DNA of 64,000 nucleotides, taken from positions 1 to 64,000 of the forward strand of contig NZ_FWFY01000004.1 in the NCBI RefSeq assembly GCF_900172345.1. The letters run 5' to 3'. The position numbers and the translations under genes were made by a program. Positions 42,726 through 51,814 of the stretch are shown here, piece after piece (position 1 is the first letter of the stretch; every line of letters begins with the position of its first letter). This DNA comes from Limimaricola soesokkakensis. GTDB lineage: Bacteria > Pseudomonadota > Alphaproteobacteria > Rhodobacterales > Rhodobacteraceae. The notes under the pieces were generated by a model. That model was not told the origin of the DNA and ran no database searches. It was given only the letters and a program-made list of their open reading frames with translations.

Positions 42726-43516
42726 CCGGGGCCGACGACATGGTGATCCGCATTCGGGGGCTGGAGAACCGCTTCGGGCCGCATCGCGTCCATGAGGGGC
42801 TCGATCTCGATATGCGGCGCGGAGAGGTGCTGGGCGTGGTCGGCGGCTCGGGCACGGGCAAGTCGGTGCTGCTGCGCAGCATCGTCGGTCTGCGGCGACC
42901 CAATGCCGGGCGGATCGCGGTGTTCGGCGAGGAGATGACCGGGATCGACGAGGATCGCCGCGCCGCGCTCGCGGCGCGGTGGGGCGTCATGTTCCAAGAC
43001 GGGGCGCTGTTCTCCTCGCTGACGCTGCGCGAGAATGTCGAGGTGCCGCTGCGCGGCGTCGCGGGGCTCGATCCGGACACCCGCCATGCCTTGGCCGAGC
43101 TCAAGATCGCCATGGTCGGGCTGCCGCTCGACGCGGCCGAAACCTATCCGGCCGAGCTTTCGGGCGGCATGCGCAAGCGCGCGGGCCTCGCGCGCGCGCT
43201 CGCGCTCGACCCCGAGATCGTCTTTCTCGACGAACCGACCGCGGGGCTCGACCCGATCGGCGCCGCGGCCTTCGACCGGCTGATGCGCGATCTCGTGCAG
43301 GCGCTGGGGCTCAGCGTGTTCCTCGTGACCCACGATCTCGATACGCTCTACGCGCTGTGCGACCGCGTCGCCGTGCTGGCCGAGCGCCGCGTGCTCGCGA
43401 CGGGCACGCTCGATGACATGCTGGCGGTCGAGCACCCTTGGGTGCGCGACTATTTCCACGGCCCCCGCGGCCGGGCCGCCCGCAGGTCCGGCCCGGCCGC
43501 ACCGCAAGGGAGGTGA
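42722..43516 (+). CDS. MlaF-type ATPase of the lipid transporter
   Basis: 264 residues, GTG start at 42722 overlapping the permease stop (GTGA). Walker A GGSGTGKSVL (the MlaF-type Ser-Val-Leu rather than Ser-Thr-Leu), Q-loop MFQDGALFSSLT, signature LSGGMRKRAGLARAL, Walker B IVFLDEPTAGLDPI and H-loop LVTHDLDT. Confidence 0.92.
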   Translation: MTGADDMVIRIRGLENRFGPHRVHEGLDLDMRRGEVLGVVGGSGTGKSVLLRSIVGLRRPNAGRIAVFGEEMTGIDEDRRAALAARWGVMFQDGALFSSLTLRENVEVPLRGVAGLDPDTRHALAELKIAMVGLPLDAAETYPAELSGGMRKRAGLARALALDPEIVFLDEPTAGLDPIGAAAFDRLMRDLVQALGLSVFLVTHDLDTLYALCDRVAVLAERRVLATGTLDDMLAVEHPWVRDYFHGPRGRAARRSGPAAPQGR

Positions 43517-43519
43517 CAC

Positions 43520-45205
43520 ATGGAGACCAAGGCCAACTACGTCCTCGTCGGCGCCTTCACCCTCGCGGGCCTGCTCGGCATTCTTGCCTTCCTGCTCTGG
43601 TTCGCCCGGGTCGAGCTGGACCGGCAGTTCGCCACCTACGAGATCGAGTTCGACAGCGTCTCCGGGCTCGGCCGCGCCTCGGAGGTGCGCTTCGGCGGGC
43701 TGCTGGTAGGACAGGTCACCGATCTCGCCCTCGCCCCCGAACAAACGGGCGCCATAAGGGTCGTGGTGCAGGTGCAGGCCGATACCCCGGTCCGACGCGA
43801 CAGCATCGCCCGGATCGAGGCGCTGGGCGTGACTGGCGTGTCTTATGTCGAGATCGAGGCGGGATCGCCTGACACGCCGCTGCTTTCCGCCGCCCCCGGC
43901 GAGCCATTGCCGCGCATCGTCGCCGGGCCCTCGACGCTGCAATCGCTGACCCGCAGCGCGCCCGAACTGCTCGACGAGGCGCTCTCGGTCATGCAGCGCC
44001 TCGACACCCTGCTCGACGAGGCGAACCGCGACCGCATCGTGCGGATCCTCGACAACACCGAACGGGCGAGCGCGGCGCTAGCGGATACGCTCGACGAGCT
44101 GTCCGGCACGGCGGAGGCGATCACAGGCGTCACGGCCGAGGCCCGGCGCTTCAACGACACATGGGACGATCTCGCCGATGGGCTCCTGCGCCTGTCCGAC
44201 CGGGCCGAGACCACCATGGCCCGGATCGACACGCTGGCGGAGACCGCCGGGGAGACAATGCGAAGCGGCTCCGACACCCTTCAGGCGGCGCAGGATCTGC
44301 TGGCCGAGACCGACCGCTACATGGCCGAGGAGGCCAGCGCCGCCAGCACCGCCCTGCAGCAGATGCTCGACGAACTGCGGGCCGAGATCAGTGCGCTGGG
44401 CCCCGAGGCCCGGCGCATGATCGAGACGCTCGCATCAGCTGGGGACGCGGCCGGGGCCCGCCTCGACGAGGTCGCGGAACTGCTGCAGAGCGCCATGGAC
44501 GCCGCGGTCCGGCTCGGCCCCGCGATCGGAACCACCGAGCGCGAGATCGCGGCCCTTTCGGGCTCTGCCCGCGACCTCGTGGCGCGAGCGGAGCGGCTGG
44601 TCGACGAGGATCTCGCGCCGATGCTGTCGGATCTGCGCGGCACCGGACGCGCGATGGACGATCTCGTCTCGACGCTGGGCCCCGACATCGCGAGCGCCAC
44701 CGAAAGCGCCGCCCGACTCGCCGGATCGGCCGAAGCCCTCGTTACGGGGGCAGCGGACGGGCTTACGGCCGCGCAGGACGCCATGCGCTCGCTGGAGACC
44801 GCCATGCAGCGCGGCGAAGCCGCCTTCGCCTCGGCCGACCGCACCTTCTCGGAGACGGCGCGGATCGTGGAAGAGGAGATCGCGCCGCTGATCTCGGACG
44901 TCCGGGGCACCGCTTCGGGCCTCGAAAGCGCCATTGGCACGGTTTCCGCCGAACTGCCCGGGATCGGCGCGGATCTGCGGCGCGCGAGCCAGGCGGCGGC
45001 GACCGCCTTCGAGACGCTGGCCGCCACGGTGGCGCGGTCGGGAACCGCGCTGGACGGCTTCACGGCCGAGGCGCTTCCGGGCTATGCTCGCCTCGCACGG
45101 GAAGCGCGTGCCCTGGTCGGGAACCTCGACCGCATGGTCGGCCGGATGGATCGGGACCCCGCCCGCTTCCTGCTGGACGACCGGGCCCCCGCCTACCGCA
45201 GGTGA
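43520..45205 (+). CDS. MlaD/MCE-domain lipid-transport protein with long helical tail
   Basis: 561 residues. An N-terminal membrane helix (about 8-28) is followed by a single MCE domain (about 35-115: FDSVSGLGRASEVRFGGLLVGQV). About 430 residues of Ala/Glu/Arg-rich heptad-like helix make up the rest. The long tail suggests a needle- or tunnel-like assembly across the periplasm, as in MCE proteins with extended coiled coils, rather than the short Mla ring. It begins 3 bases after the MlaF stop. Confidence 0.9.
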   Translation: METKANYVLVGAFTLAGLLGILAFLLWFARVELDRQFATYEIEFDSVSGLGRASEVRFGGLLVGQVTDLALAPEQTGAIRVVVQVQADTPVRRDSIARIEALGVTGVSYVEIEAGSPDTPLLSAAPGEPLPRIVAGPSTLQSLTRSAPELLDEALSVMQRLDTLLDEANRDRIVRILDNTERASAALADTLDELSGTAEAITGVTAEARRFNDTWDDLADGLLRLSDRAETTMARIDTLAETAGETMRSGSDTLQAAQDLLAETDRYMAEEASAASTALQQMLDELRAEISALGPEARRMIETLASAGDAAGARLDEVAELLQSAMDAAVRLGPAIGTTEREIAALSGSARDLVARAERLVDEDLAPMLSDLRGTGRAMDDLVSTLGPDIASATESAARLAGSAEALVTGAADGLTAAQDAMRSLETAMQRGEAAFASADRTFSETARIVEEEIAPLISDVRGTASGLESAIGTVSAELPGIGADLRRASQAAATAFETLAATVARSGTALDGFTAEALPGYARLAREARALVGNLDRMVGRMDRDPARFLLDDRAPAYRR

Positions 45206-45215
45206 AGGGAATGGA

Positions 45216-45839
45216 ATGCTTCGGGTTCAAGCTGCGGCCGGTTTCGGGCTCGTTCTGCTGTTGTCCGGCTGTGGCGCGCTGGATGTCCTGGATCGGGCTT
45301 CGGCGCCACTCGAGGTATTCGAACTGCGCTCGCCGGAGATTGCCGCGCCCGCGGTCGCGCCGCGCCCGCTCGACGTGATCGTCGAATTGCCCGTGGCCTC
45401 CGGCAGCATCGCCACCGACCGGATCATGATCCGTCCTGATCCGCTCCGGGCGCAGTACCTGCCCGATGCGCGCTGGGCCGACCCGGTACCGCAGATGGTC
45501 CAGACGCTGATGGTGCGAAGCCTCGGCGACAGCGCCGCGCTGCGATATGTCGGCCGCAGCCCCTTGGGGGTGGGCGGTGATTACGCAGTGCTGACCGAGA
45601 TCATCGGTTTCCAAGCGGAGGCCTTCGCCGCCGAGGGCGCGCAGGTCGAGATCGAGTTGCTGGTCCGGCTGGTGCGCGAAAGCGACGCGGCCGTTGTCTC
45701 GACACGCCGGATCGAGGCGGTGTCCGAAGCGCCTTCGACCGACAGCGCAGCGCTGGCCGCGGCCTTCGACCGGGCCATGCGCGCGGCGCTCGGGGAATTC
45801 ACCGGCTGGGTGCTGGGCGAGGTCGGCGCCGGCAGCTGA
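45216..45839 (+). CDS. ABC-type transport auxiliary lipoprotein (PqiC/MlaD partner type)
   Basis: 207 residues from the ATG at 45216 (GAAGGGA upstream). The signal peptide ends in a lipobox LLSGC (Cys19). The mature domain matches the ABC_trans_aux family (LRAQYLPDARWADPVPQMVQTLM, VLTEIIGFQAEAF), outer-membrane lipoproteins that join MCE transporters. Last gene of the operon. Confidence 0.85.
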   Translation: MLRVQAAAGFGLVLLLSGCGALDVLDRASAPLEVFELRSPEIAAPAVAPRPLDVIVELPVASGSIATDRIMIRPDPLRAQYLPDARWADPVPQMVQTLMVRSLGDSAALRYVGRSPLGVGGDYAVLTEIIGFQAEAFAAEGAQVEIELLVRLVRESDAAVVSTRRIEAVSEAPSTDSAALAAAFDRAMRAALGEFTGWVLGEVGAGS

Positions 45840-45841
45840 GG

Positions 45842-46669
45842 TCACTTGGAGAACAGCACCGGTCGCTCGGCGTTGCGCAGGAGGCTCCACGTCACCGTCC
45901 CGAGCACGAAGTCGTAGGCGCGCGAATGGCCGAAGGCTCCGGTGACGATCAGCTTCGCCCCGGTCTGGCACGCTTCGCGCTCGAGAATCTCGCTGATCTT
46001 CGATGACCCGGCCTCGCGGTGCACGACCCTCACCGTCAGGCCATGGCGACTCAACATCGTGGCCATGTCCTGCGCCGGGTAGTGGTGCTCGTCGCGGTAG
46101 GGCAGCTTGGCCGCGCTGAGCAGCGTGACCTCCGCCCCCTCCTCCAGCAGATCAACGGCGTCATGTGCCGCACGCGCGGCCTCGCGGGTCTCGCTCCAGC
46201 CGATCACCGCGGCGCGCCCCAGCGGCGCGGGCTCCCAGCCCGGCGGGATCATCAGAACCGGGCGACCCGAGGCGCGGATGATCTCCTCCTCACCTCGGCC
46301 GGTGCGATCTCCGTCGGGGCGCCCCACCATCACCAGATCAGCGGCGCGCACGCTCTCGACCACCCGTTCGGCGGGGGTGAGGTATTTCGCCCCGAGGCAG
46401 CGCCACTCCCCCGCAATACCCTCAGCCGCGACGCGCGCATCGAATACGGCCTGCACCTCGCGGGTGGCGTCGCGCTGGCGGTCGCGGAGTTGCGACAGGA
46501 CCTCGCCGCTCATGTGCGACGAAACGGCTGGGTAGATCTGCGGATCGGGCACCACGTGGAGCCCGAGCAGATGCGCGCCCTTCTCGCGCGCCAGCGCGGC
46601 CCCGGCCCGCGCGAGCGGCTCGGCCTGGGCCGCGTCGGTGAAGCACAGGGCAATGGTCCTGATGGTCAT
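45842..46669 (-). CDS. Universal stress protein with tandem UspA domains
   Basis: 275 residues. Domain 1 opens TIALCFTDAAQAEPLARAG. Domain 2 opens AAVIGWSETREAARAAHDA and ends LIVTGAFGHSRAYDFVLGTVT, matching the ATP-binding G-2x-G-9x-G(S/T) signature. It is probably an ATP-binding sensor helping survival under oxygen limitation. The gene lies convergent to the lipoprotein gene and 14 bases after the next usp gene. Confidence 0.85.
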   Translation of the reverse strand: MTIRTIALCFTDAAQAEPLARAGAALAREKGAHLLGLHVVPDPQIYPAVSSHMSGEVLSQLRDRQRDATREVQAVFDARVAAEGIAGEWRCLGAKYLTPAERVVESVRAADLVMVGRPDGDRTGRGEEEIIRASGRPVLMIPPGWEPAPLGRAAVIGWSETREAARAAHDAVDLLEEGAEVTLLSAAKLPYRDEHHYPAQDMATMLSRHGLTVRVVHREAGSSKISEILEREACQTGAKLIVTGAFGHSRAYDFVLGTVTWSLLRNAERPVLFSK

Positions 46670-46683
46670 GGCTCGGTCTCCTT

Positions 46684-47538
46684 CTATCCGGCGGACCGGA
46701 ACGGCGGTGGCACGGCGAGCAGGTCGCAGGGCGGATCCGCCATCAGCCCGCGCGCCACGCTGCCCAGAAGCGCCTCGGACAGCCGCGGCCGCGCATGGGT
46801 GCCGACCGCGAGCAGATCCGCCGGCGCGATTGCGAGCGCGCGGCGGATCGCGGCCTCCGGCGCATCCTCGACGAAGATGCGCTCCGCGCCGGCCAGCCGC
46901 GTCTCCAATCCGCCGAGGAATGTGGCCATGTCGGTTTCGGCGGTCTCGTGCTGACGGCGACGTTCGGCATGCAGCAGCGAGCGTCGGCTCTCGCCGCCAA
47001 GCAGGAAGCGGAAGGGCACGCTGTAAGCATGCAGTAGGCGGGTCGTCGCATTCGGCGCGAGACGCAGTGCCGCCTCGAGCGCGGCGCGCGCAGCGAGCGA
47101 GAAATCGGTGGCCGCGAGCAGCGAGCCGTAGGGTCTGACTGGGTCGCCGCGGACGACGAGCAGCGGCGTGTCGCAGGCCTTGGCGACGCGCTCGACGGTC
47201 GTGCCGCGGAACAGTTCCGCAATCCCGGCATGGCGGTGCGCCCCCATCACCAGCAGCTCCGCCTCGGCAGCGGCGTCGAGGATCGTCATCCAGGGCGTGC
47301 CGAACTCGAGCCGGCTCCGGACCCGACCGTTCAGCCTGGCGTGCAAGGCCGCGACCTCCGTCGCGAGACGCCCGCCCGCGGCGCGTTCGAACTCGGCCCG
47401 CAGGTCGTCCGGCAAATCGTCGCGCAAGACATGCAGGACCTCCAGCCCGGCGCCCAGCGCCTCCGCCAACATCGCCGCCCGACGCAATGCGCGGGCGCCC
47501 TGCGCCGTCAGATCCGTCGCGACCAGAATCCGCTCCAT
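46684..47538 (-). CDS. Universal stress protein with tandem UspA domains
   Basis: 284 residues from the ATG at 47538 (GAGATAGAAGG upstream). Domain 1 (MERILVATDLTAQGARALRRA, LLVMGAHRHAGIAELFRGTTV) and domain 2 (SLLAATDFSLAARAALEAAL, LLAVGTHARPRLSEALLGSVA) both keep the nucleotide loop. It shares the FNR-like box at 47612 with the divergent cytochrome gene. Confidence 0.88.
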   Translation of the reverse strand: MERILVATDLTAQGARALRRAAMLAEALGAGLEVLHVLRDDLPDDLRAEFERAAGGRLATEVAALHARLNGRVRSRLEFGTPWMTILDAAAEAELLVMGAHRHAGIAELFRGTTVERVAKACDTPLLVVRGDPVRPYGSLLAATDFSLAARAALEAALRLAPNATTRLLHAYSVPFRFLLGGESRRSLLHAERRRQHETAETDMATFLGGLETRLAGAERIFVEDAPEAAIRRALAIAPADLLAVGTHARPRLSEALLGSVARGLMADPPCDLLAVPPPFRSAG

Positions 47539-47611
47539 GCCTTCTATCTCCGCCCGGGAACGCGTCTCGTCCCTCTGTCGGTCAGTCTGGTCCGGCACCC
47601 CCGGGGCTGCC

Positions 47612-47625
47612 TTGATGCAGGTCAA
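47612..47625. promoter_or_regulatory. FNR/FnrL box between usp and cytochrome c genes (TTGATGCAGGTCAA)
   Basis: TTGAT-N4-GTCAA. Its centre is 59 bases from the cytochrome ATG, so a class II activated transcript would start about 18 bases before that ATG. It is 74 bases from the divergent usp start. Confidence 0.75.
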
Positions 47626-47677
47626 GGCCTATGACGCGTCCACCGGCGAAGCTGGAGTCGCAGCAAAGGAGCCGATC

Positions 47678-48091
47678 ATGCGACCGTTACTCCCATTCGT
47701 TCTTCTCATCGCCGGCACGACGCAGGCGCAGGAGGTGGAGGACCCGCTTTCGATTGAGGCGGGCCACGATCTCTACATGGTGTTCTGCCAGTCCTGCCAC
47801 GGCCCGGAGGCCCGCGGCGACGGGCCCTTCGCAGAGGTACTCAAGCGCGTGCCCCCGGATCTTACGCGGCTTTCGGAGCGCAATGGCGGCAGCTTTCCGG
47901 TCGCCCGCGCCACGCGCCAGATCGACGGCCGCGATCCCCTACTTGGCCATGGCGGCGAAATGCCGGTCTTCGGACCGGTCTTCGACACAGATTTCGGCAC
48001 GCTTTCGACCCAGTCCGGCCAGCCGGTGCTGACCAGCCAGTCGATCACCGATCTGATCCACTGGCTCGAGAGCATCCAGGTCGCGGGCTGA
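47678..48091 (+). CDS. Small periplasmic cytochrome c
   Basis: 137 residues from the ATG at 47678 (AAAGGAG upstream). Signal peptide 1-17 (ending TQA), then a single heme motif CQSCH in YMVFCQSCHGPEARGDGPFA. The distal ligand is probably Met in GGEMPVFGPVF. A class I monoheme electron carrier; its partner oxidase or reductase is not in this window. The closeness to an FNR box indicates low-oxygen expression. Confidence 0.85.
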   Translation: MRPLLPFVLLIAGTTQAQEVEDPLSIEAGHDLYMVFCQSCHGPEARGDGPFAEVLKRVPPDLTRLSERNGGSFPVARATRQIDGRDPLLGHGGEMPVFGPVFDTDFGTLSTQSGQPVLTSQSITDLIHWLESIQVAG

Positions 48092-48093
48092 CC

Positions 48094-48831
48094 GTGCTGC
48101 GTTTCGGCCAGCGCCCCACCGATCACGGCCACGGCCGGGCCGAGATCGCGCGACGGCTGGCGCGGGCCGGGCAAGGCGGGCATCTGAAGGACGCGATCTA
48201 CGGTGCGATGGACGGGGCGGTGACGACCTTCGCCATCGTCGCAGGCGTGCAGGGCGCCGGGCTGTCACCGGCGATCATCCTTGCGCTGGGTGCCGCCAAC
48301 CTGCTGGCCGACGGTTTCTCGATGGCGGCGGGCAACTATGCCGGCACCAAGGCCGAGCGCGACGACGCGGCCCGGCTCAGGGCGGTCGAAGAGCGTCACA
48401 TCGATCTCTATCCCGAAGGCGAGCGCGAGGAGATCCGACAGATCCTCGCGGCCAAGGGCCTCGACGGTTCGGTTCTGGAGCGCGCGGTAACCGCGATCTC
48501 GCGCAACCGCCGCGCCTGGGTGGAACTGATGCTGGTTGACGAGTACGGGCTGAGTCCGAGGGCCCCGACCCCCCTGCCCGCCGCGCTGGTGACCTTCGCG
48601 GCCTTCCTCGTCGCCGGTCTGGTGCCGCTCGCGCCCTTCGCGCTCGGGCTCGGCGCGGCCTTCGGCCTGTCGGTCGCCATGACCGGGGCCGCCTTCTTCG
48701 CGATCGGCGCGCTGAAGAGCCGCTGGTCGCTGGCGCCGTGGTGGCGCTCGGGCCTCGAGACGCTGGCGATCGGCGGCACGGCAGCCGCGATCGCCTATCT
48801 GGTCGGATCGCTGTTTCGCGGGATCGGCTAA
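48094..48831 (+). CDS. VIT1/CCC1-family metal transporter
   Basis: 245 residues, GTG start 2 bases after the cytochrome stop. The first helix pair DAIYGAMDGAVTTFAIVAGV and NLLADGFSMAAGNYAGTKAE are the hallmark of VIT/CCC1 iron or manganese transporters, with acidic Asp/Glu lining. Five membrane segments in all. It is usually an exporter or sequestration carrier for Fe(II)/Mn(II), fitting a microoxic gene group. Confidence 0.88.
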   Translation: MLRFGQRPTDHGHGRAEIARRLARAGQGGHLKDAIYGAMDGAVTTFAIVAGVQGAGLSPAIILALGAANLLADGFSMAAGNYAGTKAERDDAARLRAVEERHIDLYPEGEREEIRQILAAKGLDGSVLERAVTAISRNRRAWVELMLVDEYGLSPRAPTPLPAALVTFAAFLVAGLVPLAPFALGLGAAFGLSVAMTGAAFFAIGALKSRWSLAPWWRSGLETLAIGGTAAAIAYLVGSLFRGIG

Positions 48832-48851
48832 AGGATATCCGGCGATCGCAA

Positions 48852-49212
48852 CCCGAACTCCGCGGGGGGCGCTCCTCCGTCGCAGGCGTGGCCACTTCGA
48901 TCATCGTGGCCTCCGTCAGCAGCAGCGCCTCCGCGACGGACACGGGGTTCTCCAAGGCGACGAGGACCTCCTCCGTCGGGCGGAGGATACCTTCCTATAC
49001 GAGGTCGGCATACACGCCCCTCGCGGCGTCATCGCCGTGTTGACCGCTGCTCTTGAGCATTTCGGCCACGGCCACGCCTCCACCCACCGCGGCGTTCTCG
49101 GCGATCTGGAGGGTCGGTGCGCCCAGTGCCCTACGGAGAATCTCAAGACCAGATCGCTCGTCCCCCGTCGCTCCGGCGTTCTCCGCATCGAGATCGGCGA
49201 TGGCCCAGCACG
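48852..49212 (-). pseudogene. groEL C-terminal remnant
   Basis: On the minus strand the text DERSGLEILRRALGAPTLQI, then a TAG at 48995-48997, then VSVAEALLLTEATMIEV corresponds to the end of chaperonin GroEL (IVRRALEAPARQI ... VAGLLLTTEAMV). The DksA-type gene runs into it in another frame at about 49205, so more than 400 N-terminal residues have been deleted. Confidence 0.7.
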
Positions 49213-49490
49213 GCGTAGTGCACCGCGCAACGCCGAGCCTCCGAAATGCCACGGCCGCAGCGCTTGCAGATCCCGTATTCGCCGCGGGCCATCCTATTGA
49301 GAGCGTCTTCGAGAAGGCGCAGCTCACGAAGCTTGGCATGTCCCATGCTCTCGAGCACCTCGTCCTCTTCGAGATCAGTCACCTGATCCTCGAGATCCGG
49401 ATCCAGCGCATGATCGAGACTGCCCTCGATCTCGGCGAGATGAGCCCGCAGCTTCTCGATACGGGACCTACGGGCGTTCTCCTCGACCAT
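49143..49490 (-). pseudogene. DksA/TraR-type zinc-finger protein with damaged C-terminus
   Basis: 115 residues from the ATG at 49490 (AAAGGA upstream). An N-terminal coiled coil (ARRSRIEKLRAHLAEIEGSL) leads to the first zinc-finger half YGICKRCGRGISEAR. In relatives the second half supplies two more Cys (for example LCxxC). Here the text becomes AVHYAVLGHRRSRCGERR, reading out of frame over the groEL remnant. The zinc finger is therefore probably broken by the same deletion that removed most of groEL. Confidence 0.65.
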
Positions 49491-49570
49491 GTCGGGTCCT
49501 TTCGCTCTTCGGGTCGGTTCCGCTCGGGCGCCGCGGTTCATGGCGAACCGACCAGGGACCTAATCATGCT

Positions 49571-51472
49571 TCAGGGACACGCCGCCACCTGCGGGGCGAT
49601 CACGGTGACTTTCGCTTCCGGATCGAGACAGCGGCGGATCTCGTCGGCATCGAGGGTTTCCCGCGCCTCCAGCGCCTCGACGAGGCTGTCGATCTCCGAG
49701 CGGCGCCGTTCGAGGATCTCGGTCGCGCGGCGCTCCGCGGCCTTGAGCAGCGCCATCACCGCCCGGTCGACCCGGGCCGCCGTCTCGTCGGCGTGGCTGC
49801 GCGGCTGCGCGATGGACTGGCCGATGAAGGGATGGTCCTCGCTCTGCTTCAGGTCGACCGGGCCGAGGGCCTCGTCCATGCCCCAGCGGGACACCATGGC
49901 GCGGGCCATGCCTGTCGCGCGGCGGATGTCGTCGTCGGCCCCGGAGCTGACCGACCCGAGCAGCGTCCGCTCGGCCGCCCGCCCGCCAAGCAGCGTCACC
50001 AGCTGCCCGCGCAGATAGGCCTCGTCGAGCGTATGCCGCTCCGCCTCGGGCAGCATATGCGTGCCGCCCAGCGCGTGGCCGCGTGGAATGATCGTCACCT
50101 TGAACAGCGGGTCGGCGCCTGGCGTGTAGAAGGCCGCGGCGGTGTGCCCCGCCTCGTGAACCGCGAGCCGGTGCCGTTCCTCGGGGCGGATCGCCAGCGA
50201 GCGCACCGTGCCCATCATCACCTTGTCGCGCGCCTCCTCCAGATCGGCATGGGTGATGCCCGTCCCGCTGCGCCTCGCCGCCATGATCGCGGCTTCGTTG
50301 AGCAGGTTCTTCAGGTCCGCACCGGAAAACCCGGGGGTTCCGGCCGCGATCGCATCGAGATCGTCGACGTTCGCTAGGGGCAGGCGTCCCGCATGGATGG
50401 CGAGGATGGCGCGCCGTGCGGCCCGGTCGGGCAGTTCGAGCGTGACGTGCCGGTCGAAACGGCCCGGACGAAGAAGCGCCGGGTCGAGCACGTCGGGCCG
50501 GTTGGTCGCGGCCAGCACGACCACCGCCTCGCGCCCGCCGAAGCCGTCGAGCTCGGCGAGGATCTGGTTCAGGGTCTGCTCGCGCTCGTCATGTCCCCCG
50601 CCCAGCCCGGTGCCGCGGGTCCGGCCGATGCTGTCGAGTTCGTCGATGAAGATCACCGCCGGAGCGGCGGCACGTGCGGCCTCGAACATCTTGCGCACCC
50701 GGCCCGCCCCCACGCCAACGAAGATCTCGATGAACTCGGAGCCCGAGGTCGAGAAGAACGGCACGTCGGCCTCGCCGGCCAGTGCCTTGGCCAGAAGCGT
50801 CTTGCCGGTGCCCGGCGGCCCAACCAACAAGACGCCATGTGGCACCTCGGCGCCGACGCGCTGGAACCGCTCCGTGTCGCGCAGGAACTCGACAAGCTCG
50901 GCCACCTCGCGCTTGGCCTGATCCTGCCCGGCCACGTCGTCGAAGGTGACCTGCTGTGCCGGTCGGCTGGGCTTGGTGAAGCGGCCGCTCAGCAACCCGC
51001 CCGCGCCGAAGCCACCTGCCCCCGGGCCGATGCCACCGGCCATCCGCCCGATCAGGCGACGCTGCAGCCAGAAATACACTCCGAAAATCACGACCCATGG
51101 CAGCAGCAGGTTCAACAGCGTGATGTCTTGCGGCTCTGTCGCGCTCACCTCCACCCGCATCGTTTCGAGCAGGGGCAGCAAACCGGGATCTCCCTGGACC
51201 GGCGTCACCGCCCGGTACCGCGTCTCGCCGCCGCCCGTGGTTTCGGGGGCGATTACGACGATGCCGTGCTCCTGCAATTCGGCACTGGCGACCTCGCCCG
51301 TTTCGATCATGCGCTTGACGGCGCTGTAGGAGATTTCCTCGGGCACCTCGTCGGGAAGAAACCAGATCGCGCCCAGTATCAACAGCGCCCAGAAGACCCC
51401 GACCCACAGCCACTGATTGGCAAGCGGCCAGCCCGGACCGGGCTCCGGAGATCGCTTGTCCTTGTCCATCAT
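49571..51472 (-). CDS. ftsH: FtsH-type membrane AAA protease
   Basis: 633 residues from ATG 51472 (GGAGGGG upstream). Helix 1 is at about 22-39, a periplasmic domain follows to about 115, and helix 2 is at about 118-136. The AAA domain has Walker A GPPGTGKT (218-225), pore loop and Walker B VIFIDELDSIGR and SRH NRPDVLDPALLRPGRFDR. The zinc site HEAGH is at 439-443. It degrades unassembled or damaged membrane proteins. It is probably a second, stress-specific paralogue, since it sits behind an FNR box in the stress cluster. Length is normal. Confidence 0.93.
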   Translation of the reverse strand: MMDKDKRSPEPGPGWPLANQWLWVGVFWALLILGAIWFLPDEVPEEISYSAVKRMIETGEVASAELQEHGIVVIAPETTGGGETRYRAVTPVQGDPGLLPLLETMRVEVSATEPQDITLLNLLLPWVVIFGVYFWLQRRLIGRMAGGIGPGAGGFGAGGLLSGRFTKPSRPAQQVTFDDVAGQDQAKREVAELVEFLRDTERFQRVGAEVPHGVLLVGPPGTGKTLLAKALAGEADVPFFSTSGSEFIEIFVGVGAGRVRKMFEAARAAAPAVIFIDELDSIGRTRGTGLGGGHDEREQTLNQILAELDGFGGREAVVVLAATNRPDVLDPALLRPGRFDRHVTLELPDRAARRAILAIHAGRLPLANVDDLDAIAAGTPGFSGADLKNLLNEAAIMAARRSGTGITHADLEEARDKVMMGTVRSLAIRPEERHRLAVHEAGHTAAAFYTPGADPLFKVTIIPRGHALGGTHMLPEAERHTLDEAYLRGQLVTLLGGRAAERTLLGSVSSGADDDIRRATGMARAMVSRWGMDEALGPVDLKQSEDHPFIGQSIAQPRSHADETAARVDRAVMALLKAAERRATEILERRRSEIDSLVEALEARETLDADEIRRCLDPEAKVTVIAPQVAACP

Positions 51473-51530
51473 CGCGCCCCTCCCGCCTCCGTTCACGGAA
51501 CGGGTCTACCGGATGGCCGGTCCTCCGGCC

Positions 51531-51544
51531 TTGATACAGGTCAA
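51531..51544. promoter_or_regulatory. FNR/FnrL box (TTGATACAGGTCAA)
   Basis: TTGAT-N4-GTCAA, 59 bases from the ftsH start on the minus strand and 95 bases before the phosphoribosyltransferase stump on the plus strand. Its core matches the boxes at 47612 and 41411 (TTGATNCAG). Confidence 0.75.
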
Positions 51545-51638
51545 ACCGGGCGATCGCGTCGGGCCCGAACCCGTCGGCGGCAGGTCAAGGCGTTTCGCTC
51601 CGCTAGGCGCTATGCCATGGCGCGAAAGGAGAACGCCA

Positions 51639-51743
51639 ATGTATGCAAGCCGAACCGAAGCCGGGCAGCGGCTGACGCCGCTCCTCGTGGAGCGGCCGAA
51701 GCATGGCCCGCCGAGACGCGCCTGCGATCCCCCGGCGCGATGA
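51639..51743 (+). pseudogene. Phosphoribosyltransferase N-terminal stump
   Basis: A 34-codon frame from the ATG at 51639 with a perfect AAAGGAG site. It reads MYASRTEAGQRLTPLL, as at the start of the short phosphoribosyltransferases common in bacterial stress clusters (F/Y-x-x-R-x-EAG-x-x-L). It then turns into unrelated text and stops. The enzyme domain is missing, so this is a truncated leftover, although it may still be translated. Confidence 0.45.
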
Positions 51744-51814
51744 AGACCGGCCCCGGGACATCGGGCCCGTCGGTCACGGTCATGACGTTTCCCGGCCAAC
51801 CGGCCCGAAGCCGC

